This document shows, in pieces, positions 10,131 through 21,697 of a stretch of DNA of 64,000 nucleotides (the first letter of the stretch is position 1; the number at the start of each line of letters is the position of its first letter). The position numbers were made by a program, and so were the translations under genes. The notes below the pieces were generated by a model. It saw only the letters and a list, made by a program, of their open reading frames with translations. It had not been told where the DNA came from and did not search any database. Source of the stretch: Pipra filicauda (Eukaryota > Chordata > Aves > Passeriformes > Pipridae); NCBI RefSeq assembly GCF_003945595.2, contig NW_024104532.1, positions 6,447,501-6,511,500 on the forward strand. The letters run 5' to 3'.

Positions 10131-13100
10131 ATATTGCTAACAAGGAAGGAGTAAGGCCATTGAAAACCTAACATATGTTAGTGGTGAACATTCCTTGAGG
10201 AATAAAATAAGCTGCAGCTTCCTGACTATACATTCCATTGTTAGATGGAAAAAAAAGTGTGCTGATAGAACCAGATTTGTCCTGTAGTTTAAGCTACTGC
10301 CAGGCAGAGGAGGGGTCTCCAGATTACTCTTCCTAAGGTGACCTATTAAATGAACCTATTGGATGATAATAATAATAATAAAATCCACAGCATTTGGAGA
10401 AATTAAAATAATGAAATACTGTTGGATAGAGCAGGCTTGCTTGTCAATGGCAAAATTTGCATGAACCGAATCATACAAAACAGAGCAGAAGTACTTACTA
10501 GTGTTTACAGTATGTTGGCAATGTAGTTATCTTTTCATTAGGAGAGCAGTTGGGAGAAGAAAAACCAACAAACCTGGAGGAAAAAATGTGTTTGTTAATA
10601 GTGCTTTTTTCAGAAAGAGCTTATTCAACAATCCCTGCCATGCTCCAGGAGATACTGAAGTAAATCAGTGCAGTAGAGGAAGACAATTTTGGGAGCTGGC
10701 ATGACTTGGGTATGTCAGAGTAACAGAGGCAGCCCAGCTCAGCCTCTGAAACAGGCAAGTTTATTTCTCTGGTGCTGACAGTCAAAGAAATGAAGGAGAG
10801 TGAGGAAAGAATCCCTTTACTGTGCTGTCATCATGCTGTTGTAACAAGAATTTATGTAGACTGTTAATATTTGACATGTTCTCTTTTATGCCATAGATTT
10901 CACTGCATTTACTGTTCAAGCAGAAACATTTCCTAAGCATCTATTTGCTTTCTGCTCTCTGCACAGCTCTGTCCATTTTGCTCCTACCTGTCCTCTGGTT
11001 AATGAACGTTTCATCACCAAAGGAAAAAATAGCCTACTTTTGGGGCTGTTTTTTAAATTTGCATGTCTAGAAGGATTGCAAGACTTCTTTTAATCCAAAG
11101 GAACCAAGGAGGGTCTTCATTTGTTGCTTCTGAGAAGTTGAAGGTAGAGGTCCAGAGTCTTTTTTCTCATCTGTTTCAGTCCTGTCCTGCCTGGAGCTGG
11201 TGATTGCAGGGAAGGGAGAAAGCTCAGGATCATGGCAGTGCAGTTTTGATAGACGAGTCTCTTTGAAACCCTCTGAACAGGAAATTTAAGACTAAGTTTA
11301 ACACCAACTAATGCTATTGTGTTGGACCCTTATCAGTAGAGCAGTTGTCTGAATCTGTTACTTGAAGATCAGTATAAGCAAGACTCTGCAGGCTGGTTCA
11401 TCCAAACATCTGTGGTGTGAGGGTGTGGGAGGTGAGGGAAGGGGAAGAGAGACAGGAGAGTGAGATTCAGATCCTATTCCTATGGTAATAGCTAATCCTT
11501 CCAGTATCTGAACAACATGATTGCTCCCATACCAGTAATTTAAAACTTGATGAGCCATCAATGAAACTGCCTTGCAAGTAGCACACAAATCAGAAGCCAA
11601 GCCAATGATTCCAGCGATCATTTCTCTCCCTCCTACAAGTTGCTTGTGTTTTGAGGACAAGATGCTTCTGTTACTGTGTGACTCTGCTAATGCCACTGTA
11701 GTTGCGCACAAAAAGCTTACCACTTTTGAATCGTCCCCTATTTTACATAAAATTGAAAGCAAAAATGTAATTCCCTTTCCTCCAAACTAAGTGTAACATT
11801 ACAGCTTCAGTGAGAGAGGTGGTCTAAGCTGAATTTAAGGGAAAACATCTGGATGGCATCTAAAGCTGAAAAAATTACTGTGTTTTACCAGTAGCACAAT
11901 AATGTACTACAAATAATGGCAGAGGTCAGGCTGTGTAAGGGAAGCTGCAGAGCTCCTTGAATGTTTCTTCCAGTCCTATATATCAATGAATTTGTACTTC
12001 TTCAGCCCAAACCTGCTCTTGTTCTCATTAGCATATTCCCAACTTCAGTTTTGATTGTTCATCTAAGAATATATTGCCCACATCAGGCCTTTCAGTTTAA
12101 AATGTTGGAAAAAGAAATTCCTAGAAAGTTGAAGAAAAGGGAGACCCCAAAGGCTGATAGGGTGGATTTCTGGTTACTCTTATACAGCTGAGGTGAGTCT
12201 TTGTACCATCTTTGCCTCTGTTGCAGCTGGAATTAGAAACACAGGATTTTTATTCTTAAGAGAAATTTGGATACTGAAGTTTCAATTGAGACTCTATATG
12301 AAAAGGCAGTAAGAAAATCTCCTTCACAAAAAATTACTGCGTTTTCCCCCAGATGCCAACGAAGTGGGTTCAGAAAGCTACCATGAAATCAAAATTTCTC
12401 AAAGTGCCTCTTAAATCTTTGCTGCAATTACTGTAATTCACAATAATAGATTTGGTGCTATTTTTTAAAGCTTTTGAAGGTTGCAAGTAGCATCCATAAA
12501 TTGTGGGTTGCGGGCAAGCTATGAAACCATAGGTTTCCAGGGCTTTTATTTAAATGGGAGAATGAGAAAGATGTAATAAAAGTGGTTATGAAAAAACATG
12601 AAAGTTTGCCTTGTGCTGAACAGTAACTAAAGAAAGGCATGAAATACCTGTGCCTTTGTAAAAGTGATCTTCAGGTAGGACAAGATTGAGCCTCTCTTAA
12701 TGTAATAGTTGGTTGGGTTTTTTTTTAAAGAGACTGGTTAAAATGGTAGCTCAGTGGGGAAGAAACTGCAATAGTCTGAGACAATAAGCAGACAGATCTA
12801 CAACAGCAATAGGAACCTGCTCAGGCTCTTCTATATTGGCACAGACTTGAGTATAAAAGTGAATGGATCATGGGGGTGAGAGGAAGGTTAGAGTGGAATA
12901 TTGGAAAGAAGAGAGGGAATGAAAGGAAATGGCCACCAAAAGAGAGTATGAGCACTGGTGATATTCATGAAGGGCTCAGCAATTGTAAAATGAAAAACAA
13001 CAGCAGAAATTGCTGATCAGAGAGCTAATTTTTCTGCTTGAAAAGCAGAGTGTGAGACAATATCGAAAAAGTTCTTAATCTGTTTAACAACCTGTGCATT

Positions 13101-13779
13101 CCTATAATAGACTTGAGGAATGAAACTGTATTATATTACATATTGAATTGAGACTGGAAAGCAGACAGGGCAAGGTGAAGTGTCATGCAAAAGACCATAC
13201 AGGAAATAGAAAAATCAGGACTACAATATGAAGCCCCTAATAATAGCCTGCTTTCTGTTTGCATTTGGAAATTCCAAATTAAAAGCTGAGAAGGAATAAT
13301 AGTTGGTGTACGGTATGGTGGTACCGTCTGCAGTTTTACTTCAAACTGTTCTAAGCCACGTGGCTACTTATTAGTGGGTAACAGTAGGATGTTTGGGGTC
13401 AGTGTGGGACCTGCCAAGGTATATTTAAAGGACCTGTGCAGCCTTCAGCAAGCAGAACCTGCAGAACAAAAAATAAAGAAATGCTGTCATGACAGCGGGC
13501 TTCTGAAAGCAGCATCTCTCTATCCACTTGGGCTGATGCATTGTGTTAGGGTTTGTCTTGACAAGATGTTGCAGTCACATAGCAGGGTATGAAAGGATGT
13601 GACATAACTCACTTGTTAATGAAGCAGCTCCTCAGTGAATGCTACAACTCATCATGTGTCTTCTCTGACATGGCATGAAAGAAGGGGCTTTATTTGAGAA
13701 GGAAAAAGTGCCAAGGAGAAATGAAAAAGAAAGAAACTGTCGAGTAAAATGCATATTCCTCAGTTTTGCTGCACCAATG
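10131..13779. other. AT-rich non-coding DNA with small repeats and palindromes
   Basis: It contains a short (ATA)n run (10366-10381). A 17-base palindrome (ATTTGGAA-A-TTCCAAAT) lies at 13263-13279, and a small CpG-containing inverted repeat (ACGGTA/TACCGT) at 13310-13327. The minus-strand open frame 11762-11358 (134 codons) has no recognisable domain. Its 5' half covers a patch (11540-11780) that could be constrained non-coding sequence. No gene is supported. Confidence 0.5.
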
Positions 13780-14230
13780 TGTTGCAGATAATTAGGTGAC
13801 TCATTTAAAGCAGACCCCCCACCTCCTCAAATGTTTTGGTGGGCGGGTGATTGCTCCCAGGCTTGTAGGTGAATGAATTTCTCATCAGTGGTTTGGCATC
13901 CCAGGCAGTGATGTAGATCTTCTGACAAGAAAATCAATTCCATTGCTAAGTTTCACAATTTGATTACTTTATAAAAAGTCTCTGGAGCAGCTCTCTGTGT
14001 GATTATATAGACTTGTGAACTGCAAACTTAGTCCCACGTGCTTCACAGCTCTAAACAATTTGTAGTAATTATTTTGATTAGACATGTACTGAAGTGCTAT
14101 TTCAATAATGAACAAGGCGAAGTGCAAATTATAGACGAGAATACGCACAAAAGCCTTAAAGATAAATAAAATAAGGCTAAATTCAGCTCTGAAATTATTG
14201 GATGAAGCTTCCTGAGGCTTGTGTTATGTT
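13780..14230. promoter_or_regulatory. Candidate conserved non-coding block
   Basis: It is rich in homeodomain-type TAATT/ATTA cores, for example around 13789-13794, 13971-13976 and 14065-14080, with a CACGTG E-box near 14035-14040 and a few isolated CpGs (near 14117, 14138 and 14145) in otherwise CpG-poor DNA. No repeats or coding frame are visible. Regulatory function is inferred from texture. Confidence 0.2.
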
Positions 14231-16560
14231 TTTGAGTTCAAATCCCTTGCCAGCTTGGATGTCTTTGCAACAAGATTAGTTTTGCAGATGAGATCTCCTT
14301 CCATTTCTCTCTTGTTTCTGAACTATTTTGAGTGATCAAGTATTAAAAGTAATGTACATGCATAAAAAATGGTAGATTGGGTTGCTGTTAAGTGATGAGC
14401 CCATTATAGCAAAAAAGCTGTAGGCATTTAAACTCATTAAAAAGAAAATATTGACTGTATCTCAGGCAAGTCATCCAACCATCTGGATGTGTTAGACTGT
14501 TTAATACTGTGCTCAATATAAAAGTATGGTTAAAATAACAGAAATTAGCCAGCTACTTCAAAGCTTTGTGTTAGTGGGAACATCTTTTGTGGGCTGTAGA
14601 TCAGACCCTGTGTAAAGGCATCATTTGTTATCAAGAGCAAGAATTTATTTTTGCTGAGTGTGAGTGCAGGAAGTGTGAGTTTAGCAGAAGGGAGTCATTC
14701 TGAGTCTCTGTGCCATGGGAAATGTTCAACCCTCTGAAATCTTCAAGAAGAGTTTAACTTGCAGGAATGTCAGTGGAGTGGGCTTCTGTGGGCATGGCAG
14801 CATGGCCAGCCCCGGTGACCTTCGTTACCTCCCAAAGTTTCTGTAGTTCTTGGACTGAGATCTGCAGAAGAATTAAGAGGGGCAGAAAGCACAAGACTGA
14901 GATTTTCAGTCTGTGGTTGTTTTGGCATCTGTCCTTCAGGACACAGTTTCAGCCCTCAGGCTCTCCAGGTGATGCTTCAGAAGGGGGTTCACCCCAGCTC
15001 TGGATCATTTCAGATTTACTGTCACAACTGAAGGTAAGGTTACTTTTTACCACATGACCGTAGGAACAGAGGGAAATGGTCATAATCCCCTTTCTGTTGA
15101 ACAGCTCAGGATTTCAGTCCTTGCACTGAGTGTTTCCATTTTTTGTTGAGCAGGTGTTGAATGACATCCAGCAACTGTAATTGCACCAGGAACCGGACAC
15201 CTCATCTTTGCCTTCTTAGTTCTCCTTGCAATGTGCTTTGCTCTTCTTTCTCTCTTGACTGATGTGATCAATAGGAGCCCAAAAGGGTTTTTGAATGTCA
15301 TTCTCAAACTCAAAACCCATCTAGGTAAGACCCTAAGGAAGCTGAAGTAATTGGACCTGTGTTGGGCAGGGGAATGGGTTAGAGACCTCCAAACTTCCCT
15401 TTCAACCTAAACTATACCATCCTTGTGTGACAAGAAGAATGAAGAACACTTGCCTGTAAGAAAATAATTTTAATAGATGGCAAAAGACAAATACATATGA
15501 ATTAATAGTTTGAACGTAGCTTTTTTCTTCTTTTTCTTAGAACCCCTAAATAATCTGTTCTCTCACATGAGATGTAGAGATCTTACCTTCATGAAAAGAA
15601 TCTGCAAACTGGTTTTAAATAGTATCTCACTCTTTTATTGAAAAATGTCAGTAGAAATGGCAGGAGTTGAGGGGAGGAGAATATTCCTTTTGAAGGCCCA
15701 CTTTGCTTGAGAAATGGGTTTTAATGAATGCTTTTTGTCCAATTCTATTTATTTCCCAGCAAAGACAGGAAATTCACAGTACCAAAAAAAAGCAAGCCTT
15801 GAAAGCAGGATGAGAAGTTAGACTGTGCAATGTGGGATTGATACTGAATTGAGGGTGGAACGGATTTTCAAAAACCAGTGGGGGAGCATAAGTTCTTATT
15901 TTAGGTGACAACAGTGTTGTATAATTAAGGTCCTATTTTCTCAGCACCGTGGGAGAGTGTGGATATTACAATGCCTGCACATTTTCTGTCCCCTTTGCTT
16001 GAAGGTTGCACTCAACCTTTATTTTATGTGTAAGAGAAATGAACCTGAGTTTGAATTTATGACAAGTTCTTTCTTCATAATAGTCTGGCATAAGGCATAA
16101 TTTTTGCGTTCTCTGCATAAAATTCTGTGTGTATAAAACTCCATGTGTAGGGCTTCTATTTTACTTTTTCTTTTTGCTGCTTTTTAAGAAACAGAGCGCC
16201 CATTGTTCTTTGTACAGAGAAAAGTTCAAATATATTTCATTTTTAAAGGTGACATCAGTGGCAATGGTAAGTGATTTAGAAGAGAATTAGAGTGATGCAG
16301 GTTGACTATCAAAAAAATCAGATTCTTGAACCATTTTTAAAAACTGTTTTCTGGGGTGTGGAGTGTTTTAAACTTTTTTTTTTTATTTTATTTTTTATTT
16401 ATTTCTAATTTTATTTCTCACTTAAGGTGGGGCCAAACTTGCCATTGGCAATTGCCTGTGAAGGAGGTAAAGTCATCTTTGCTGTCTCTGTCCTGTGCCA
16501 GCAAAGAATGTGCCTGTTGTTCATGGTTAGATTGTTTTCACTGAGTGTCTTTAGGATTCA
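14231..16560. other. Non-coding DNA; isolated splice-donor-like site only
   Basis: A 96-codon frame (14767-15057) contains a donor-like CTGAAG|GTAAGG at 15033/15034, but no convincing upstream acceptor or promoter was found. A T/A-rich run lies at 16374-16420. No repeat family was recognised. Confidence 0.45.
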
Positions 16561-16595
16561 TTTACCTCCCTTAAGAAGGATCTAAGGGAGGTAAA
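16561..16595. other. Perfect 13-bp inverted repeat (hairpin), 9-base loop
   Basis: TTTACCTCCCTTA at 16561-16573 is the exact reverse complement of TAAGGGAGGTAAA at 16583-16595, separated by AGAAGGATC. Under equal base frequencies a 13-bp match at a given spacing is expected about 0.001 times in 64 kb, so it is unlikely to be chance. Pairing does not extend outwards, so it is too short for a microRNA precursor. It may be a remnant of a palindromic transposon, a hairpin made by template switching during replication, or a dyad protein site. Confidence 0.9.
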
Positions 16596-17399
16596 GTTTT
16601 AGTCTAGTCCTGGGGTGTGGTCTGCATGAATGCTCTCTGACTCCCTAGATGTTGGTAGGTGGCACTTGTGGCATTTCAGCCTGTCTAGATATAATTTTGC
16701 AGTAGCCCTTTATCATGTGGCACATTTCTTTTGGCATTGAGATATATTAAAACTGGTTTTTAGTCACAAAAAAAAAAAAACCCAACAAACTTTCACGTGG
16801 CAACATGAACATTACCATGATATATCTGGGAAGAGGTCCATTGGGTCTGCAATAGTATCCTGTAACAGTGCAGTATTGTGTAAAAGCCAAGAAGAGAAAT
16901 ACATAAAAGGAGTCTTGGCAAAAATATACACTCAAAATGCTTAGATCTAATAAGGTTAGCATTTTCCAATGTTTTTCTTTTCTGTTGGTGCTTTTCCAGG
17001 TAATTTAACTCCTAAAATGCCAGTCTCAGCTCTGTAGCACTAATAGTTTGACAGCTTGGCACTGCATAGTGGCACCCTCGCCTTAAAATCTCATGGGACA
17101 AACGGGAACATCCAGACACCAAGATGCAGGCATGGAGGAGCATAAAGCAAATACAATTTTTTAAATTTCCTTTCCTTTCTTCCACTTAAGAGGCCTGTTC
17201 ACCTTTCTTCCACTTCCCCCACAGTTCTGACAGGCAAGGAAAGAGTTAGTGAGCTTGGCAGGTGCCCCAGGGTATGGAATGGACTGACCCTTCCAGCACT
17301 GTGTGCCTCTCAAGCCTGTTGTACAGCCACTAACAAGCCTGCCATTCATTTTTTCAATAAATCCCGCACAGAGGTATTAGGGTCTGTGAACTGACAATT
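16596..17399. other. Non-coding DNA, nothing identified
   Basis: There is a poly-A run of 12 at 16768-16779. No gene or repeat family was recognised. Confidence 0.5.
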
Positions 17400-17760
17400 G
17401 ATTTACTGCCTGGAAAATTATTCTTTATTGATTTATATTACACAGAGGCAACCGCAAATCTATAGCAGCCTTAATCAGAGAGAAAATGCTCAAGTTAGTG
17501 TCATTCTTACTTAGTCAGGCAATTACAAGTAGGAGAATTGGTTTAGTACCTTTAGGTGACATCTACATATTATTCAATTATGAATCTCGGTAATCCATGA
17601 ATTACAATACATAAAAGCGTGTGAGATCTGGTTAATTAATTTTTTGTATTATGAACAGTGCCCTTTGTGCAAAAAGGTGTTTTAAATGTCAACCTAGCAT
17701 TTAATGTGAAATTTGGCACTAGAAACTAAGTTTGATTTTTAATGAAGATTCTTAGGATCT
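17400..17760. promoter_or_regulatory. Candidate conserved non-coding block (homeodomain/POU-like)
   Basis: It is dense in ATTA/TAAT cores, including TTAATTAATT near 17631-17642 and CAATTATGAAT near 17575-17585, and has isolated CpGs. No simple repeats or coding frame occur. This texture resembles developmental enhancers in gene deserts. That is inference, as no alignment was possible. Confidence 0.25.
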
Positions 17761-18593
17761 TTGCTCTGCCTGGTATTATTCTCATATTTTGTATGAACTG
17801 GACAAAATCAAGAATCTGAGACTATTTACAGGATTTGTACGTTGATATTTTTAAAATCAGTAGATATTTCATTTTTTTAGGATTCTGAGCTCGTAATGGA
17901 TGGTGTGTGACAGGATAGAGCCATCTTACAAGACACAGGGACCAGGCCCTGGGGCTGAACACTCTCCAAGTGTCTCCAGAATGGGCTGAATTCAAATAGC
18001 AGAAGCCCAGAGCTCTTCGTGGACTGAATTTTACAGCCTTAGGTTCCATGACCTGTAGGCTGTCTCAGATCTAACTGTACATACAGGGCTATCATTGCAA
18101 ACCCTTCAGTTCTGTGAGCTGGGGGGTGCTGGACAGGTGAATGTGCAGTGCAGAACCAAAAGGATTTGTCAGGGGATGGGGCCACTAGCGAGGAACTGAG
18201 AAGTAACAGCTGGATGAAAAACCCTCTTTTTGGTGGGGTTAAGATGTCTGGAGTTTGACTGCAAGGCTTTGGGAACACATCTGGGATGTGGAATTTAGCC
18301 TTTTTGTTTTTCTCACAATAATATGTGAAAATAAATGTACCTCATTCTGTCAGTAAAATAGGGAGTGATATTTGTGGTTTCTGAGACATGGGTTGTTTCA
18401 AGGGTGTTTTCCTACTTAAGGAAGCAAGTGTAGGGATTAAAAAAGGAAAACAGACTGTGTGACTGTGTTGTAATATGTAAGACTTCAGCTTTTAAAGTTT
18501 TTTTTCTCCAGTGAGAGTAGCATTGAACTTCCTCTCTGTCAACAAATTTCGTATTTATGTAGTAGCTAAAGGATATTTTCCTTTTTTTTGCAG
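17761..18593. other. Non-coding DNA, nothing identified
   Basis: Two minus-strand frames (18049-17822 and 18278-18039) lie in a slightly GC-richer stretch and have no recognisable product. A strong acceptor-like pyrimidine tract ends the interval. Confidence 0.45.
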
Positions 18594-18690
18594 GCAGTGG
18601 TAACGTGGTTTTCTGTGGACCTGGGTCCTGTTGACATAAAAACTTGACTGAAATTGTTTAGAAACAAATAAAATACTGGTTTAAGGGGGT
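18594..18690 (+). other. Candidate 3'-terminal exon with poly(A) signal
   Basis: A long pyrimidine tract (TTTTCCTTTTTTTTGCAG, ending 18593) forms a strong 3' splice site. About 75 bases downstream is a canonical AATAAA (18667-18672), followed by G/T-rich sequence around 18679-18710, the arrangement expected of a last exon. One frame is open for 17 codons before TGA. No upstream partner exon or strong donor is obvious, so a lncRNA last exon or a decoy site are both possible. The 3' end given is approximate. Confidence 0.2.
18667..18672 (+). terminator. AATAAA poly(A) signal (candidate)
   Basis: A canonical hexamer with T/G-rich sequence downstream. It matters only if the exon candidate that starts at 18594 is transcribed, because such hexamers are frequent by chance in AT-rich DNA. 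Confidence 0.25.
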
Positions 18691-19590
18691 GAACTCCCTG
18701 TCTTTGTGGCTCATCATATCTCAGTATTTTTCCAGGCAATGTGGAAATGCAGCTTCTCCTGGAGCTATTTCCATTAGGTATTTAAGGCTCTTACAAGTTT
18801 GTCTGTTTGGTCACTGACTGACATAATTGGGAGTCTTGAAAGTATTCCAGAGCCCGGGTATTTCATCCTGCTGGTCACTGTTGAATCCCTGACCCAGAAA
18901 GCAGAAATTATGAAATATGAGCCAGGTCTCTGCTGTCTGAGGCTTTGCCAGTTGCCAGGTAGGAGAAGCACGAAAAATTTGAGAGCCCAAGTCTCCTGCT
19001 GGACTGTTGTGCTGCAGCTTCAGCTACAAACACCACGCTGCTGCTGCTGGGCAGTTCCCAGTAATGGCTAATTGTCAAAATCTTCATGTCCAGACCTTCT
19101 TTTATGACACAATATGCCACCATATACAGTGTTTTTTCCATTCCATTACTTACTTCCAGCTGGTTTTTAAAAACAGACAGTTTGGAGGGGGAGTGGTGAG
19201 TGTTTTTGTAGACAAGCAGGTTAATGAAGATGTTCCTGAAATCCCTCTTTGTGTATGAAAACTGGGAAATCAATTGCAAAAGCCCTTTCCTAACCCAGTG
19301 TGATTTTGTTGTGTTCGCCCAGAGTGTTTGATAAGCATTAGTTCTTGCTGAGAGCAAAGAGTAAATTTTATTTCAAACTTTGTTTTCCTGTTTGGAAAAG
19401 GGAAGTACCAGGAGGGCAGTTATGTGTGGGTCTGATGACTGTTCAGGGATGGGTGGCTCTCTGCAGTAGGCCCTTAGCTGGCAGCCTGGAAGTAGCTGAT
19501 GTAAATAAAGCCACAGAAAGACCTCTCCAAAGGTATTGGGGCATCATGCCTCAGGAATTTGTTTAAAAATGTTACTTGAGGTTTTTACTC

Positions 19591-19592
<2 letters not shown>
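18691..19592. other. Non-coding DNA with the longest chance open frame
   Basis: The minus-strand frame 19357-18908 (149 codons) is the longest in the window. It has no recognisable domain or signal peptide and overlaps two plus-strand frames. I do not call it a gene. Confidence 0.5.

Positions 19593-19628
<36 letters not shown>
19593..19628. repeat. Poly-T tract of 36 bases
   Basis: An uninterrupted run of T. There is no recognisable retroelement body upstream on the minus strand, and birds lack abundant L1 or Alu elements, so this is either a homopolymer expansion or the A-tail of a badly decayed retrocopy. Exact length is uncertain because assemblies often misreport such runs. Confidence 0.95.
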
Positions 19629-19632
<4 letters not shown>

Positions 19633-20629
19633 CTGTGAAATTCAGGGAGCTCATAAGTATTCTGCTGGAGTTCAGTGGAGGAAAAACTCCTTCTAGCTCC
19701 AAAAAAAGTATATACTGTAAGTTATGTTCCTCCCACCCCCTGGGAGCATCTTTTTGCATGGGAGTGTTGAAAACAACAGACTCTGCTGAATAGCCATTTA
19801 TAGTTACACTCTATTGCAAGAGATGCAGGTGATTTCCAAGTCAGGCAAGGACAGAAATAGCACATCCATGCTCTCATTTAAGGCAGGGCTGTAAGAGAAG
19901 TGCTGTAAGGATATGTAAGACAGCTGGTTTCTCTGGAGATGTGCACTGACAAGTCACTGAAGTAGTGAATACTCATCCCTGTTGGACTTCAGGGTGACAC
20001 ATTTGGGTACCTGTGGTCCACCTCTTGTTAATGGTACCAGGACCAGAGGGGTCAGCAGTGCTGCTGTGTCCTGCTCTGTTATCACTGAACCCTTCCATCC
20101 TCTCTTAGCTGCCCTCATCCCTAACCCTGTCCTGCTATCCCACTCACCACAGGCTGATATCCCAATCCTACTGCTGTTTCTTTAAGGAAAGAGTGGACAG
20201 ATATGTTTCCAGTGAGTGTCTCTGGGGTCCCTGTGCCACTTGTTCTGGTGGTGAGTTCCTGGGGCAGTGACAGGCTGTTTCCCTGATGCTGCTCTCCTTG
20301 TCTCGAGGCAGCTCTGAGTGAACAGGTAAATGTGCTCTTCAGTCTTAGGGACTAAAATCATGCAAATGTGAAAACGTGAGCAAATCCAATTATGGGAAGT
20401 GTTGCATATTGTAAAAACAGCATTAATTGATTTCCATTTTTAATGAATTTTCTTTAATGTCTTGTAAAAAACCCAAGAGTTCAGTGTGATTAATTACTGT
20501 GTGACAAGAGGGAAGTCCCCAGGAACCAAATTTTGAGACAGAGAATCCCAGTAGATGACCTTGTTAGGTAAAAACCAAAAGAGGTTTAAAACCAACCATT
20601 TAAGTCTCTGGTCTAGAGCTCTGTTTTGT
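19629..20629. other. Non-coding DNA, nothing identified
   Basis: Unique-looking sequence. No supported gene, RNA or repeat. Confidence 0.5.
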
Positions 20630-20745
20630 TTGCTAGTTGTTTTTGTGGGGCTTTTGTTTGTTTGTTTTGCTTTTGTTGTGTGGTTTTGGTGTGGGTTGTT
20701 TTTGTCCTTTGGGTTTTTTTTTTTTGTTTTCTTTTTTTTAAAGGC
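20630..20745. repeat. T/G-rich low-complexity tract
   Basis: The plus strand is nearly all T and G for about 110 bases (TTTTG, GTTTG and GGGTTTT motifs), ending in two long T runs. It creates the open frames 20494-20790 (-) and 20555-20824 (+), whose Lys/Asn-rich and Phe/Val-rich products are artefacts of composition. Confidence 0.8.
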
Positions 20746-21615
20746 AATAATTTCACTTTTCTGGCTTTGGGGGATGATTTCTATGATCAAGTTGTTTAAT
20801 ATCGTGTGTCACAAGATAAGATGATAATGATTCTCCATAAATACGGGTAGGAAAATGCTTTTCTTCCTCTACACCCTTCTTTCCATCTAGACTTTACTGT
20901 AGGAGCCTTAGGCAAATACTTAGGAAAATCCTCTTATCCACTTCTTCCTATAAAGCTAATCATTAATTTACTGGACTGTGGATTCAATAGAGGAATAAAT
21001 ATTGGAGATTTTTCTTGGAATTAAAAAGCAGGCAAGTAATGGCTTTGCCTCGTGCTGCCTAGGTTTGCATTCCCCAAACATGGAGCTACTGTTGCTTGCT
21101 CAATGTAGGAATTAAATGTTCACAAGCGTTGCTATTAAAATTTTAACTGATTGATCATGAAGATGGTCCCTGCTGTGCCCTTTTATTTCAAGATTGCATG
21201 GGAAATCAGGATTTTGGAATGTGGCTGTTCTTTTGCCGATGCAGTGGGATGGGTTGGCACGGCATCCCCGCTGCACTGTGCCCAGAAGAAAGGGTCAGGT
21301 ATGCAGGAATCTGCACTGTGGGCTTCACCTTGGTGAGACTCATGTTTCTGAGGAGCTAGTTCATATATATAAACTGTTCTGAGTCCCAGCAGTGTAGGAG
21401 TCTAGAGTAGCTCGGCTCAATTTTTTAATTTAAAGCTACCAAGTCAAGTTATTCCGATGGATAGGCTTTTTTTTATCTCCTTCAGCTCTGAGGCTTTTCC
21501 TTGTTGCCCTTTCCTAAGTACAGGTTATTAATTGATAGAGTAATACCTGCTAGTTATCCTTTAATTGTGAATTAAAAGACCATCCTCTGCATTTAAGGTA
21601 TTCTCTTCTCCTCAG
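20746..21615. other. Non-coding DNA, nothing identified
   Basis: No gene or repeat family was recognised. It ends in the pyrimidine-rich TTCTCTTCTCCTCAG that precedes the candidate exon at 21616. Confidence 0.5.
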
Positions 21616-21697
21616 TGAACCCGAGCATGGCTGATGACGACCCCTCAGCCCACAGCCCACCCTCCTGTGAGGAGCCTTTCCACCAGGAGCCCCTCAG
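21616..21697 (+). other. Candidate internal exon, 82 bp, GC-rich
   Basis: It is flanked by an acceptor (TTCTCTTCTCCTCAG ending 21615) and a donor (CTCAG|GTGGGC at 21697/21698). GC is clearly higher than in the flanks. One frame is open throughout and includes an ATG in good context (AGCATGG, 21627) followed by an acidic, Ser/Pro/His-containing stretch starting MADDDPSAHS. The family is not recognised. Exon phase does not fit the candidate exon at 41385: the join gives an immediate TGA. It could be a first coding exon, a lncRNA exon or a decoy. Confidence 0.25.

Noticed and set aside
11358..11762. Minus-strand open frame of 134 codons
   Set aside because: It contains no recognisable domain. 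The downstream half is Ser/Pro-rich because of a CT/GA-biased stretch.
13263..13279. 17-base palindrome ATTTGGAA-A-TTCCAAAT
   Set aside because: Eight-base arms at one given spacing are expected about once in this window, so it is not evidence of function on its own.
14231..14250. GTTCAAATCCC resembling a tRNA T-arm/B box
   Set aside because: No matching A box, acceptor stem or cloverleaf could be found upstream.
18908..19357. Minus-strand open frame of 149 codons, the longest in the window
   Set aside because: About one frame of this length is expected by chance in 64 kb of this composition read in six frames. No domain, signal peptide or splice context is visible, and plus-strand frames overlap it.
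20494..20824. Frames giving Lys/Asn/Thr-rich (-) and Phe/Val-rich (+) products resembling a basic protein or membrane peptide
   Set aside because: Both derive from the T/G-rich low-complexity tract at 20630-20745.
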